Shown here piece after piece: positions 1 through 7,809 of a DNA stretch of 64,000 nt (the first letter of the stretch is position 1; each line of letters starts with the position of its first letter). The notes beneath the pieces were generated by a model, which did not search any database, was not told where the DNA came from, and saw only the letters and a program-made list of their open reading frames with translations. A program made the translations under genes and the position numbers. Source of the DNA: CALCKU01 sp964607445 (GTDB lineage Bacteria > Pseudomonadota > Alphaproteobacteria > Caulobacterales > Maricaulaceae); assembly GCA_964607445.1 (NCBI GenBank), contig CAZSKN010000011.1, forward strand, positions 12,831 through 76,830, read 5' to 3'.

Positions 1-224
1 AATTCAGCCCGGTTATAAGCCTTATAATTCACGCTGACACGATCACCCGATAAAAATTTAACAAATACCATGCGGCGGTAGGCTGGATTATCTGATGGGC
101 CGCTTTCGACCAGCAAAACCGGACTCAAGTCCCCATATTGCGCACTGGCAAGAGACGGCAGGCTCAATGTACCCGCAAAAAGTGCGCTAACAATAGTCAC
201 ATGTTTTAAAACTTTACCCCACAT
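1..224 (-). CDS. Secreted protein, N-terminal part (runs off the window start)
   Basis: The first 74 codons of a minus-strand gene whose 3' end lies outside the window. Translation starts at an ATG (222-224) preceded by a good GGAGG ribosome site at 230-234. The protein opens with a short basic segment, a hydrophobic stretch and a likely signal peptidase site after LASA, so it should be exported. The mature part begins QYGDLSPVLLVESGPSDN and continues with a basic, tyrosine-rich stretch. I do not recognise the family. Spacing to the next minus-strand gene (ending at 300) leaves about 75 bases of AT-rich DNA, so it could be read with that gene or from its own promoter. Confidence 0.65.
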   Translation of the reverse strand, partial: MWGKVLKHVTIVSALFAGTLSLPSLASAQYGDLSPVLLVESGPSDNPAYRRMVFVKFLSGDRVSVNYKAYNRAE

Positions 225-299
225 AGTAACCTCCATATGTGATTAAACTTAAATACAACGCGCTGTTTAAAGCAAAAATAAGACCAATTCAGCTAAGAA

Positions 300-1439
300 T
301 TACAGTTCAGCGCTCATAATAGCAGAAATAAACCTTTCAATATCCGTGTCAGAAGAATATAGGTGCGGAGTTACACGCATAGCGCGACCCCGAACAGAGA
401 CAAATATATTTTGTGCCGCCAAATTCTTAGTAAGTTCTGGGGGTACCCCGTCATTAAAAATTACCCCCAGATAATGCGGCGCACGTAAGTGCTCGGGCAA
501 TACGCTTAATCCACGCGCCACCAGCCGGGTGGCGATATATGATGTCTTAGCGCCCAAGGTCCGGGAAATGTTCTCGACGCCCCACTCTAGAATTTGTGTC
601 ATAGCCGCGCTTGCGCCCATGAGCTGGCCCGGGTTAGAGCGCGCGCCCATATCAAATTTCTTGGCCCCGGTTTGAAACGCGTCCCGATATTGGGTCAGAC
701 GGGTAAAGTCCTCGGAGCCTTCGCGGTTCAGCCAATTATGCTCTAACGGCTCCGCCCCGTACCATTTTGGATCTATATATAGAAAGCCCAGAGTATAAGG
801 CCCCATCATCCATTTATAGGTCGCCGCGACCGCAAAATCCGGACGCACATTTTGAACATCAAACGGCTGGGCACCTAAGGATTGCGTCAGATCTAGAACT
901 AAAGCCGCGCCGATCTTATCCAATGCGCGGCGCAAAAGCGGTAAATCCAGCGTCGCTCCGCTCGCCCAATGGGTTTGAGAGATAGCTAAAACGCGTGTAT
1001 TTTTGTCCAAAGCCTTTAGCAAAGCCTGCGTCCAATCATGGTTCTGTGGGGTGGAGACAATACGCAACTCTGCGTCGACGCGACGGGCTTTATCTTGCCA
1101 CGTATAAATATTAGACGGGAATTGGTCTTCCATCACCACGACGTTTTGCCCGGCGTCCAACGGCACGGCGTTGGCCGCAATTTGGAGTCCGTAACTGGCC
1201 GAAGCCACGATTGCCACACAGTCTGGCTTTGAGTTAAAAATACGGGCCGCAAGTTTACGAGCCTGTTCTGAATAGGTAAAAAAATCTTGAGAGCTATATT
1301 TCCAAGGATGTTTTTTTAACTCTGTACCGTCTATCATGGCCTCAGCCACACTGTGCATGAGCGCCGACATATAGGCCGTGTTGAGATAAGCATGGCTATC
1401 GGGAATATCGAAAAGGTGCTTTTGGGACGGGATAATCAT
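300..1439 (-). CDS. Aminotransferase class V family PLP enzyme
   Basis: A 379-residue fold-type I PLP enzyme of the class V group (cysteine desulfurase, kynureninase and isopenicillin N epimerase relatives). Visible landmarks are VLDLTQSLGA (Asp183, the PLP-ring nitrogen contact, and Gln186) and the Schiff-base lysine Lys209 in AATYKWMMGP. The SQTHWASGATLDL segment is also typical of the family. The N-terminal FDIPDSHAYLNTAYMS region fits substrate-binding parts of the group. There is no desulfurase-type active-site cysteine loop that I can see, so a role in Fe-S assembly is unlikely. The substrate cannot be read from sequence. It is a single gene with the secreted-protein gene downstream on the same strand. 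Confidence 0.85.
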   Translation of the reverse strand: MIIPSQKHLFDIPDSHAYLNTAYMSALMHSVAEAMIDGTELKKHPWKYSSQDFFTYSEQARKLAARIFNSKPDCVAIVASASYGLQIAANAVPLDAGQNVVVMEDQFPSNIYTWQDKARRVDAELRIVSTPQNHDWTQALLKALDKNTRVLAISQTHWASGATLDLPLLRRALDKIGAALVLDLTQSLGAQPFDVQNVRPDFAVAATYKWMMGPYTLGFLYIDPKWYGAEPLEHNWLNREGSEDFTRLTQYRDAFQTGAKKFDMGARSNPGQLMGASAAMTQILEWGVENISRTLGAKTSYIATRLVARGLSVLPEHLRAPHYLGVIFNDGVPPELTKNLAAQNIFVSVRGRAMRVTPHLYSSDTDIERFISAIMSAEL

Positions 1440-1511
1440 CGGCCTGATTTAGCGTGATTTTACAGAATTGTCATTATTTGAAACCATTTTGCGGTATCAG
1501 AACCAGATCCG

Positions 1512-1724
1512 CTAATACGTGTTACCAAACCTTTCAAAATAAATTCGGCGAGGCTCGTCTGCCGCAAAGAATAACTCCACACGACGCTCACTCATGCCGA
1601 TATCTTGGGCTGATGTAAATTCAGCCATCATGGTAAACATGGAAAGACGATGGTCATCAATACGGGCTTGCAGGGTAAGATAGGGTGTATTGGCTAAAAA
1701 CGAGACGCTATTGCCGCAATTATG
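1512..1724 (-). pseudogene. Probable 3' remnant of a decayed gene
   Basis: A stop-free minus-strand run of about 70 codons ends at TAG 1512-1514 and is cut off upstream by TGA at 1725-1727. It has no start codon until Met at 1640. The translation (for example SVSFLANTPYLTLQARIDD, then MSERRVELFFAADEPRRIYF) reads like the C-terminal half of a real soluble protein. No ribosome site precedes the internal Met. I infer a truncated gene. A 42-residue protein from 1640 is the alternative. The family is not recognised. Confidence 0.35.
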
Positions 1725-1994
1725 TCAGGCTTGAGTGCAGGGTTTGGCGCGCTTGATGTGTTTCTCATCGCGCCCATGCTCACCATTCCCAATATAACCG
1801 CAAATAACATTGCAAAACGCGGGAGCCTGATCGGGGCTTTCACATGGTTTATTGTCGACTGCATAGGCTCATTCGGCGCTGGCGTTCCGTCAAATGTAGC
1901 GACGAACCTGCTATTTTTATTCGCCCTGACCCTGCCGCTTTTTCAGATTAATTTGCCACGCATACAAAAAATTAAAGCCTCTGATACGACATGA
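1722..1994 (+). CDS. Small predicted membrane protein or fragment
   Basis: A 90-codon frame with two strongly hydrophobic stretches (around residues 6-24 and 36-75), containing FTWFIVDCIGSFGAGVPSNV followed by a hydrophobic tail. The pattern resembles the last two helices of small multi-spanning membrane proteins such as the YgjV type, but that is a guess. The frame stays open upstream to TAA at 1695 and no ribosome site is evident. It abuts the minus-strand remnant, so the region may be a junction of two decayed genes. It may not be expressed. Confidence 0.3.
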   Translation: MSGLSAGFGALDVFLIAPMLTIPNITANNIAKRGSLIGAFTWFIVDCIGSFGAGVPSNVATNLLFLFALTLPLFQINLPRIQKIKASDTT

Positions 1995-2046
1995 TTTCGA
2001 TAAGTCTTCAGGGTCAATGCGAAAGCACTGTGAATGCAGAACCCGC

Positions 2047-2078
2047 AGTCATACTAAAACAAAGTCATACTAAAACAT
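2047..2078. repeat. Two-copy 16-bp tandem repeat
   Basis: The unit AGTCATACTAAAACA plus one variable base occurs twice in succession (2047-2062 and 2063-2078), 32 bases downstream of the fba stop. No stem-loop is apparent, so it is not an intrinsic terminator. It lies in the 1440-2109 stretch, which otherwise holds only the two probable remnants. Confidence 0.75.
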
Positions 2079-2109
2079 AATCAGGCGAAACCCGGGCTAT
2101 GCAGGCGCA

Positions 2110-3156
2110 TTAGGCGTTAGTTTTATCTTCTTGCGCCTGTGACCACTGTCCTAATGACGCCAGACCGTTCATTCTGGCCCGGTGTTTAAAGGCCGCTTGA
2201 GCGGCATCGTAATTCTCTGATTGTCCCCGCCAAGCTTGCAATGCCGATTGCTGCAAAGCACGGCCATAGGAATATGTCAAATTCCATGTAAAATTACCGA
2301 TCTTATTCATCATATCCAAATGCTGGGTTGCCACTTCATTGTCTTGTCCGCCTGACAAAAAGGCAATGCCGGGAACAGAAGATGGCACGGTGTCTTTCAG
2401 AACTTTGATTGTGCGCTCGGCGACTTCTTCAACGCTGGGCTGACGAGGGCATTTCTTACCGGCAACAACCATATTGGGCTTGAGGATAATACCTTCGAGT
2501 TTCACGCCTTGTTCGTATAATTCCGTAAACAAGGAGTTTAAGACCTTCTCGGTCACTTCATGACACCGCTCTACCGTATGGGCACCGCCCATAAGCACTT
2601 CAGGTTCAACGATAGGCACGATACCGGCCTCTTGGCATAGGCTGGCATAGCGGGCCAAAGCATGATTATTAGCTTTGATAGCCCCGCGCGACGGTGTGAT
2701 ACCGACAGCTTGATCCGGATGAGAAATTTCGATTACAGCACGCCATTTCGCAAAGCGCGCTCCCAACTCAAAATATTCGGCTAAGCGTTCGCGCAGACCA
2801 TCCAAACCTTGTGTGATCGTCTCTCCGGGTCGTCCCGCCAATGGTGTTATACCCATATCGACTTTAATCCCCGGAATAGCGTCATTTTGATGTAAGAGTT
2901 CGACTAGACGTGTTCCGTCTTTGGCCGTCTGGCGGATCGTTTCGTCATAAAGAATAACCCCCGAGATATAATCTTGCATGGCGGCATCTGTACGAAAGAG
3001 CATTTCGCGCCAATCCCGCCGACTGTCCTCTGTCGAACTTGTCTGAATGGTATCAAAGCGCTTCTTGATCGTACCCGTCGATTCATCAGCCGCCAAAATA
3101 CCTTGGCCCGGTGTGACCATTTTAACGGCTATCTTATTGAGGTTTAGTATGTTCAT
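2110..3156 (-). CDS. fba: Fructose-bisphosphate aldolase, class I
   Basis: Cleaves and forms fructose 1,6-bisphosphate by a metal-free Schiff-base mechanism in glycolysis and gluconeogenesis. It belongs to the animal/plant-like class I family: the signature GILAADESTGTIKKRF lies near the N-terminus, IVEPEVLM carries the acidic pair, and the Schiff-base lysine sits in IILKPNMVVAG at about residue 226, close to Lys229 of the rabbit enzyme. I choose the ATG at 3156 (MNILNLNK) because GGAG lies seven bases upstream; the frame extends to 3171 without a better site. It is the last gene of gap-pgk-fba, 33 bases after pgk. Many bacteria use a zinc class II aldolase instead; none is in this window. 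Confidence 0.95.
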   Translation of the reverse strand: MNILNLNKIAVKMVTPGQGILAADESTGTIKKRFDTIQTSSTEDSRRDWREMLFRTDAAMQDYISGVILYDETIRQTAKDGTRLVELLHQNDAIPGIKVDMGITPLAGRPGETITQGLDGLRERLAEYFELGARFAKWRAVIEISHPDQAVGITPSRGAIKANNHALARYASLCQEAGIVPIVEPEVLMGGAHTVERCHEVTEKVLNSLFTELYEQGVKLEGIILKPNMVVAGKKCPRQPSVEEVAERTIKVLKDTVPSSVPGIAFLSGGQDNEVATQHLDMMNKIGNFTWNLTYSYGRALQQSALQAWRGQSENYDAAQAAFKHRARMNGLASLGQWSQAQEDKTNA

Positions 3157-3189
3157 TTCACGCTCCATCATCAGTACAGTGGCCTAATA

Positions 3190-4371
3190 CTATTTGTTTA
3201 AAATTTTCACACCCGGAAGAGATTTTCCTTCCATCCATTCTAAAAAGGCCCCGCCTGCTGTCGACACAAATGTAAACCCTTCATCGGCTTGGGCATGTTT
3301 AAGCGCAGCGACGGTATCTCCCCCTCCCGCCACAGCGATCAGGCCTTGGGTTCGGGCGCGCTTGGACGTATATTTTGCCAATTCAACAGTCGACGTATCA
3401 AAAGGTGTAAGCTCAAAAGCTCCCATAGGGCCATTCCAAATAAGAGTTTTAACGCTGTCGATTTTCTGGGCCAGAAGATCGACCGTTTGCGGACCTGCAT
3501 CCAGTATCATCTCCGTCTTTTTAATCTCGTCCAGCGCACATGTACGATGGGGAGCATTGGCTTTGAAAGCTTTAGCCACGACAACATCTATGGGCAATAG
3601 AATTTCACATTTCGCTTTTTTTGCGTTTTTCATGATTTTAAGCGCCGTATCTGTCAGATCATGTTCACAAAGAGACGCCCCGACATTATAGCCCTTTGCC
3701 GCCAAGAAGGTATTGGCCATACCACCGCCAATCGCGAGCCTGTCCAATGTCTCAACCAAATTACTCAGCAAATCAATCTTGGTCGAGACTTTCGCCCCCC
3801 CGACAATACCCATGACAGGTCGTTTCGGGCGTGTCAGAGCTTGAGATAAATGATCAAGCTCTCGTTCCATGGCTAGGCCTGCATAGGCCGGAATAAATTT
3901 CGCTATACCCGCACTTGAACAATGATCGCGATGGGCAGCTGAAAACGCATCCTGCACATATATATCCCCTAATTGCGCATAAAGCTCTGACAGGCTGTCG
4001 TCACCTTTGACTTCTCGCGGATCAAACCGTGTGTTTTCTAGCAAAATCACACCCCCGTCCGGTAAGGCGTCTATAAGCCCCGAATGAATATCTGTGGCAA
4101 AAAACACTTCGCTACCTAGCTTTTCTACCAATGCCGGTACAATAAAGCGCAATGATAAGGCCGCATCAGCCTTACCTTTCGGTCGGCCGAAATGACTCAA
4201 TAAGATCGTCTTTGCGCCTGATTTTTGTAAATGGCGGATTGTCGGCAGGGCGGCATCCAGACGTGTATCATCGGAAATTTGGCCATCCTTTTTTCTAGGG
4301 ACATTAAAATCCACACGTACAATAACGCGCTTCCCTTTCAGGCGTACGCCTTTTAAACGCTTAAAATCCAT
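3190..4371 (-). CDS. pgk: Phosphoglycerate kinase
   Basis: Transfers phosphate between 1,3-bisphosphoglycerate and ADP in cytoplasmic glycolysis. The 393 residues match the family length. Visible motifs are RVDFNVP near residue 20, LLSHFGRPKG, VQDAFSAAHRDH, the VMGIVGGAKVSTKI hinge region, IWNGPMGAFE and the nucleotide-binding AVAGGGDTVAAL near the C-terminus. It starts two bases after the gap stop codon, so the two are surely co-translated. Enzyme order in the operon (gap, pgk, fba) is common in alphaproteobacteria, which often also place tkt ahead of gap. Tkt is not seen here. Confidence 0.97.
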   Translation of the reverse strand: MDFKRLKGVRLKGKRVIVRVDFNVPRKKDGQISDDTRLDAALPTIRHLQKSGAKTILLSHFGRPKGKADAALSLRFIVPALVEKLGSEVFFATDIHSGLIDALPDGGVILLENTRFDPREVKGDDSLSELYAQLGDIYVQDAFSAAHRDHCSSAGIAKFIPAYAGLAMERELDHLSQALTRPKRPVMGIVGGAKVSTKIDLLSNLVETLDRLAIGGGMANTFLAAKGYNVGASLCEHDLTDTALKIMKNAKKAKCEILLPIDVVVAKAFKANAPHRTCALDEIKKTEMILDAGPQTVDLLAQKIDSVKTLIWNGPMGAFELTPFDTSTVELAKYTSKRARTQGLIAVAGGGDTVAALKHAQADEGFTFVSTAGGAFLEWMEGKSLPGVKILNK

Positions 4372-4372
4372 C

Positions 4373-5389
4373 TTACGAACCTTTGAGATTGAACCCCATC
4401 ACACGGGCGACATCAATCATACGATTAGCAAAACCCCACTCATTATCATACCATGCAATTATTTTAATAAGATCGCCGTCAAGAACTTTGGTCAGCGGGG
4501 CTGCAAAAATTGCGGAGTGCGGATCGTGATTAAGGTCAGACGAAACCAGAGGTTCAGTCGTAAAGCGTAAGACCCCTTTCAACGCCCCTTCAGCGGCCTG
4601 CTGCACCGCCATATTTAAAGTATCAACATCTGTGGTTTTTTCGGGTTGAAACGCCAAATCAACCATAGACACATTCGCCGTTGGCACCCGTACGGCTGAT
4701 CCGGATAATTTACCCAAAAGTTCAGGTAGTACTAAGCCGACCGCCTTGGCTGCCCCCGTCGATGTCGGGATCATATTCAATCCCGCTGCACGGGCCCGAT
4801 ATAAATCCTTATGGGAATTATCCAATATTCTTTGGTCTTGGGTATATGAATGTACCGTCGTCATAAACCCGCGTTTAATCCCAACTGTTTCCATAAGCAC
4901 TTTGGCGACAGGCGCCAGACAATTTGTTGTGCATGACGCACAAGATACGACGAGATCCTCCCGACCCAAATCTTGGTGGTTAACCCCGTAAACAATGGTT
5001 TTATCTACCCCGTCACCCGGCGCTGAAATCAGAACGGCTTTCGCACCTGCATCCAGATGAGGTTGCACGCCCTGTTTGGACCGAAAAATCCCCGTACATT
5101 CCATGACCACATCAATGTTCAAATCCCCCCAACCGACTTTCGCCGGGTCGCGTTCATGTGTCATCTGCACACGTCCTCGACCAAAATCAATAAAATCAGG
5201 CCCTTCAACCACATCGACATGCAGCCGACCATGCACGCTGTCATATTGTAATAAATGCGCCGAGGTTGCCAAAGCCCCGGGACTATTAATCGCCACAAGC
5301 TCTATATCTTGAACATCATATTCAGATAAAGCTCGCGTCACAAGACGCCCAATACGGCCAAAACCGTTTATACCAATTCGAATAGCCAT
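4373..5389 (-). CDS. gap: Glyceraldehyde-3-phosphate dehydrogenase, type I
   Basis: Oxidises glyceraldehyde 3-phosphate to 1,3-bisphosphoglycerate. The N-terminal dinucleotide fold opens with INGFGRIGR. The catalytic cysteine is Cys153 in SCASCTTNCLAP, and the C-terminus keeps WYDNEWGFANRM. At the end of the second strand, where NAD-specific enzymes usually have an aspartate after VAIN, this protein reads VAINSPG, with Ser36 in that position. This could loosen selectivity against NADP. That is an inference from known NAD-binding contacts. It is the first gene of the gap-pgk-fba operon. A promoter candidate lies at 5435-5462. Confidence 0.96.
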   Translation of the reverse strand: MAIRIGINGFGRIGRLVTRALSEYDVQDIELVAINSPGALATSAHLLQYDSVHGRLHVDVVEGPDFIDFGRGRVQMTHERDPAKVGWGDLNIDVVMECTGIFRSKQGVQPHLDAGAKAVLISAPGDGVDKTIVYGVNHQDLGREDLVVSCASCTTNCLAPVAKVLMETVGIKRGFMTTVHSYTQDQRILDNSHKDLYRARAAGLNMIPTSTGAAKAVGLVLPELLGKLSGSAVRVPTANVSMVDLAFQPEKTTDVDTLNMAVQQAAEGALKGVLRFTTEPLVSSDLNHDPHSAIFAAPLTKVLDGDLIKIIAWYDNEWGFANRMIDVARVMGFNLKGS

Positions 5390-5434
5390 GAAAAACTCCG
5401 CGCTATGCCCTAAATCTAACCCAAGGCGCTCACG

Positions 5435-5462
5435 CTATGAATACTACACGACAAACTGTCAA
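5435..5462 (-). promoter_or_regulatory. Candidate promoter of the gap-pgk-fba operon
   Basis: On the minus strand a perfect TTGACA (5457-5462) is followed after 16 bases by TCATAG (5435-5440), about 45 bases before the gap ATG. The -35 element is embedded in GACAGTTTGTC, a small inverted repeat that could also be an operator. The -10 match is weak, so this is a candidate only. Confidence 0.4.
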
Positions 5463-5552
5463 TAAACTCTCAATAAGATATAGCTTGGCCTGCGGTTAAT
5501 TTTGGGTCATTCTGTCTCACATCATGAAGATTCGGGGTTTAAAAGGAAAAAT

Positions 5553-5855
5553 ATGACTGAGAATGCGGATATTCGCCTGGCCGCAGACCGGCTGCAATCT
5601 GCATTGCATTCGCTTGAAGCTACGCTGACGCCTTTGCTCAAGGAGGTTGACCGATTAAAAGCCGTGGCGCAAGAAGCCGAAAGCTTTAAGGCCGACCGTA
5701 CCAGCCTTGCCAAACAGTTAGACGACGCAAAAGCCCGCGAGGATGAATTTAGTGCGCGTGAAGCCGAGTTCTCAAATTTAGCCGAAGAAACCATGTCAGA
5801 GCTTGACCGTGTTATCCGGCAAGTCAAAGATGTCCTAGGACATGAAGGCGGATAA
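5553..5855 (+). CDS. DUF4164-like coiled-coil protein
   Basis: About 100 residues, nearly all predicted coiled coil (LQSALHSLEATLTPLLKEVD, then charged heptads rich in Ala, Glu, Lys and Asp). Alphaproteobacteria often encode a DUF4164-family protein of this size just upstream of zapA. Its function is unknown, but the position suggests a role near the division ring. I choose ATG 5553 (MTENADIRL) because AGGA lies just upstream; the frame can be extended to 5502 with no ribosome site. The zapA start follows one base after its stop, so the two are translationally coupled. Confidence 0.75.
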   Translation: MTENADIRLAADRLQSALHSLEATLTPLLKEVDRLKAVAQEAESFKADRTSLAKQLDDAKAREDEFSAREAEFSNLAEETMSELDRVIRQVKDVLGHEGG

Positions 5856-5856
5856 C

Positions 5857-6222
5857 ATGGCAAAAGTCAGCATAAATATTAATGGTCGAAAATATGCCTT
5901 AGGCTGTGATGATGGCGAAGAAGAGCGATTACTGCGTCTCGGTCAGAAATTAGATGACCGCATTACCATGCTGGCTAACCAATTTGGACAGATCGGGGAC
6001 TTACGCTTACTTGTCATGGCGGGAATTACCCTTACCGATGAGTTAGAGGAACTCAACGAAAACAGCCAAGAGCAAGCCGAAAAACTCTCTGAAAAAATCC
6101 GTAAAGATAGCGAGGCCGCGCTGATCACCGCTCAACACAATGAGTTACGCGCATCCGATAGCCTCATTGACGCGGCCCAACGCATTGAAAAACTCGCTGA
6201 AAAACTCTCTCGTAATCGCTAG
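5857..6222 (+). CDS. zapA: Cell division protein ZapA
   Basis: ZapA binds FtsZ in the cytoplasm and bundles filaments in the Z ring. The N-terminal beta segment KVSININGRKYALGCDDGEE and the following helix with LGQKLDDRI are typical, as is the C-terminal coiled coil. At 121 residues it is of usual length. The ATG at 5857 is chosen since the family starts directly with the conserved strand. Downstream of zapA many bacteria carry 6S RNA; only about 55 bases separate this stop from the HU terminator, so it is not here. Confidence 0.88.
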   Translation: MAKVSININGRKYALGCDDGEEERLLRLGQKLDDRITMLANQFGQIGDLRLLVMAGITLTDELEELNENSQEQAEKLSEKIRKDSEAALITAQHNELRASDSLIDAAQRIEKLAEKLSRNR

Positions 6223-6274
6223 AGCCCTGTCGCCCTAACAGAGACGTGTCCACCCCCTGACATTTGCATCCAGA

Positions 6275-6305
6275 CAAAATAAAACCGCTATAAAGTCTAT
6301 AGCGG
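6275..6305 (-). terminator. Rho-independent terminator of the HU gene
   Basis: An 8-bp perfect stem CCGCTATA/TATAGCGG (6285-6292 with 6298-6305) and a 5-base loop are followed on the minus strand by TTTTATTTTG. It lies about 45 bases after the HU stop codon. On the plus strand no T tract follows, so it serves the minus strand. Confidence 0.85.
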
Positions 6306-6350
6306 CCTAAACCCCGATTATCGAAAACCATTAGTTTATAAATGTAAGGC

Positions 6351-6617
6351 TTATAGGTCTTTTAGACCTGCCGACGGCTTGAACTGACACGCCGTTTTAG
6401 CTTTGCTCATCATCATTTTTCCTGTCGCCGGATTGCGCATTTCACGCGAAGGACGATGCTTGGCAATAAATTGCCCAAAGCCCGGTAAAGCCACGCCATT
6501 ACCTTGCTTTAATTCTGTTGTGATGGTTTCGCAAAAAGCATTTACAAATTCGCCAGCTTGCGATTGTGATGTACCACAACTATCAGCCAAGGCGGTCACG
6601 AGTTCCTTTTTATTCAT
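6351..6617 (-). CDS. HU family DNA-binding protein
   Basis: An 88-residue nucleoid protein that bends DNA. The N-terminal MNKKELVTALADSCGTS helix region, the GFGQFIAKHRPSREMRNPATGK arm (conserved RNPxTG; the proline intercalates in DNA) and the final helix are all present. Several residues differ from the commonest HU: three cysteines (14, 29 and 77) and MMMSKAKTACQFKPS before the last helix. A strong AAGGAGA ribosome site precedes the start. A perfect CtrA-type box lies 70-85 bases upstream, and a good terminator follows. It is a single-gene transcription unit. Confidence 0.92.
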   Translation of the reverse strand: MNKKELVTALADSCGTSQSQAGEFVNAFCETITTELKQGNGVALPGFGQFIAKHRPSREMRNPATGKMMMSKAKTACQFKPSAGLKDL

Positions 6618-6686
6618 CTTGGTCTCCTTAATAAGTGCCGACCCATTCCGATAATGAAGTCGTTAACAATATCCTACCCAAGAAGG

Positions 6687-6702
6687 TTAACAGCCCGTTA
6701 AC
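6687..6702. promoter_or_regulatory. Perfect CtrA-type box upstream of the HU gene
   Basis: TTAA-CAGCCCG-TTAAC matches the CtrA consensus TTAA-N7-TTAAC, and because it is flanked as GTTAAC...GTTAAC it also matches on the other strand. A third GTTAAC at 6662-6667 provides an extra half site nearer the gene. The site is 70-85 bases upstream of the HU start and about 200 upstream of the divergent oxidoreductase gene. Confidence 0.6.
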
Positions 6703-6900
6703 AATGTCGGTTTTATGGGGGTTTTCCGCCCTGAAACCCGCATTTAACCGCTTCAATCGATAAAAAAATTAATTCATATTGCCCAAAAACAGCACAATTC
6801 TCGCGCCAAGGCCGCACTCACGCACAGTTAATATTAAGCGCATTGTCGCAATATCTCTACAGGGCTTGCATTTTAAGTCCAAATACAGGCTTATGCCGCT

Positions 6901-7809
6901 ATGTCTAAACGCGTAAATATCGGAATCATTGGCGCAGGTGTTTTTGGCGGCTATCACGCACAAAAAATCATAGCCCACCCTCAGGCCCAATTGATAGGTA
7001 TTTATGATTCTGATTATAAACGGGCCGTCAAACTCGCGACGACGCAGAACACGCGGGCCTTTAAAAAATGGGACGATATTCTCAACGCTGTTGAGGCCCT
7101 GATTATTGCCAGCCCTGCCACGGCCCACGGCGCAGATGGTCTTAGGGCTTTAAACGCCGGTAAACATGTCTTGATTGAAAAGCCCCTCGCAGCCGATATC
7201 CACGCAGCTGAGAACATTATCGCCCGAGGACAGACATCCAATTTACGCCTGCAAGTCGGGCACCAAGAACGTTATATTTTAAAAGCCATAGGTCTGGACA
7301 AAATAACGGAAAAACCCGTCCGTATCGAAACTCAGCGCTTTGCACCGTTCTCCCCGCGCGGGACTGACGTCTCCGTCACGCTTGATCTCATGATCCATGA
7401 TCTTGATCTGGTGCTATGGTTACTAAAAGCGTCCCCCTTGAATATTAAAGGCTATACGCAAATCTGCCAGTCAGAGACACCGGATGCCAGTCTTGCCCAT
7501 TTACAATTTGATACGACCTCTGTCCGACTGGAAACCAGCCGTATAGAGCCATCCAGCCGGCGAATTTTCAATCTTAAATATGCTCAGGGTGAGGTTTTGA
7601 TAGATTTTAATGCAAAGAGCTGCATCCATACAACACCCTTTGACCTGAACACGGAGTTTTTCCAAGATAGTCGGGCCAAAGACGCCCTTGGCGCCGCGGA
7701 TAATGATTTCATTTTCGCGGTCTTAAATGGGACAGATGTCCCCATTACAGGAGAGGATGGCTTGGCCGCACTCGAAATTGCACTCGCCATTGACAACGGA
7801 TATGCGTAA
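6901..7809 (+). CDS. Gfo/Idh/MocA family oxidoreductase
   Basis: A 302-residue NAD(P)-dependent sugar or sugar-acid oxidoreductase of the glucose-fructose oxidoreductase/inositol dehydrogenase group. The Rossmann motif GIIGAGVFGGYH is at residues 8-19 and the family EKP motif (Lys94 region, LIEKPLA) is present. DLMIHDLDLVLWL is the typical C-domain histidine segment. The substrate is unknown. The stop overlaps the start of the next gene by eight bases, suggesting joint translation with a serine hydrolase. The promoter region may share the CtrA-box region with HU. Confidence 0.9.
   Translation: MSKRVNIGIIGAGVFGGYHAQKIIAHPQAQLIGIYDSDYKRAVKLATTQNTRAFKKWDDILNAVEALIIASPATAHGADGLRALNAGKHVLIEKPLAADIHAAENIIARGQTSNLRLQVGHQERYILKAIGLDKITEKPVRIETQRFAPFSPRGTDVSVTLDLMIHDLDLVLWLLKASPLNIKGYTQICQSETPDASLAHLQFDTTSVRLETSRIEPSSRRIFNLKYAQGEVLIDFNAKSCIHTTPFDLNTEFFQDSRAKDALGAADNDFIFAVLNGTDVPITGEDGLAALEIALAIDNGYA

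Noticed and set aside
3194..3691. Plus-strand 165-codon frame inside pgk
   Set aside because: It lies fully antisense to pgk, has no ribosome site and its codons are the shadow of a highly conserved gene.
6223..6350. 6S RNA expected downstream of zapA
   Set aside because: Only about 50 bases separate the zapA stop from the HU terminator, far less than the 6S length, and no closed bubble structure is seen.
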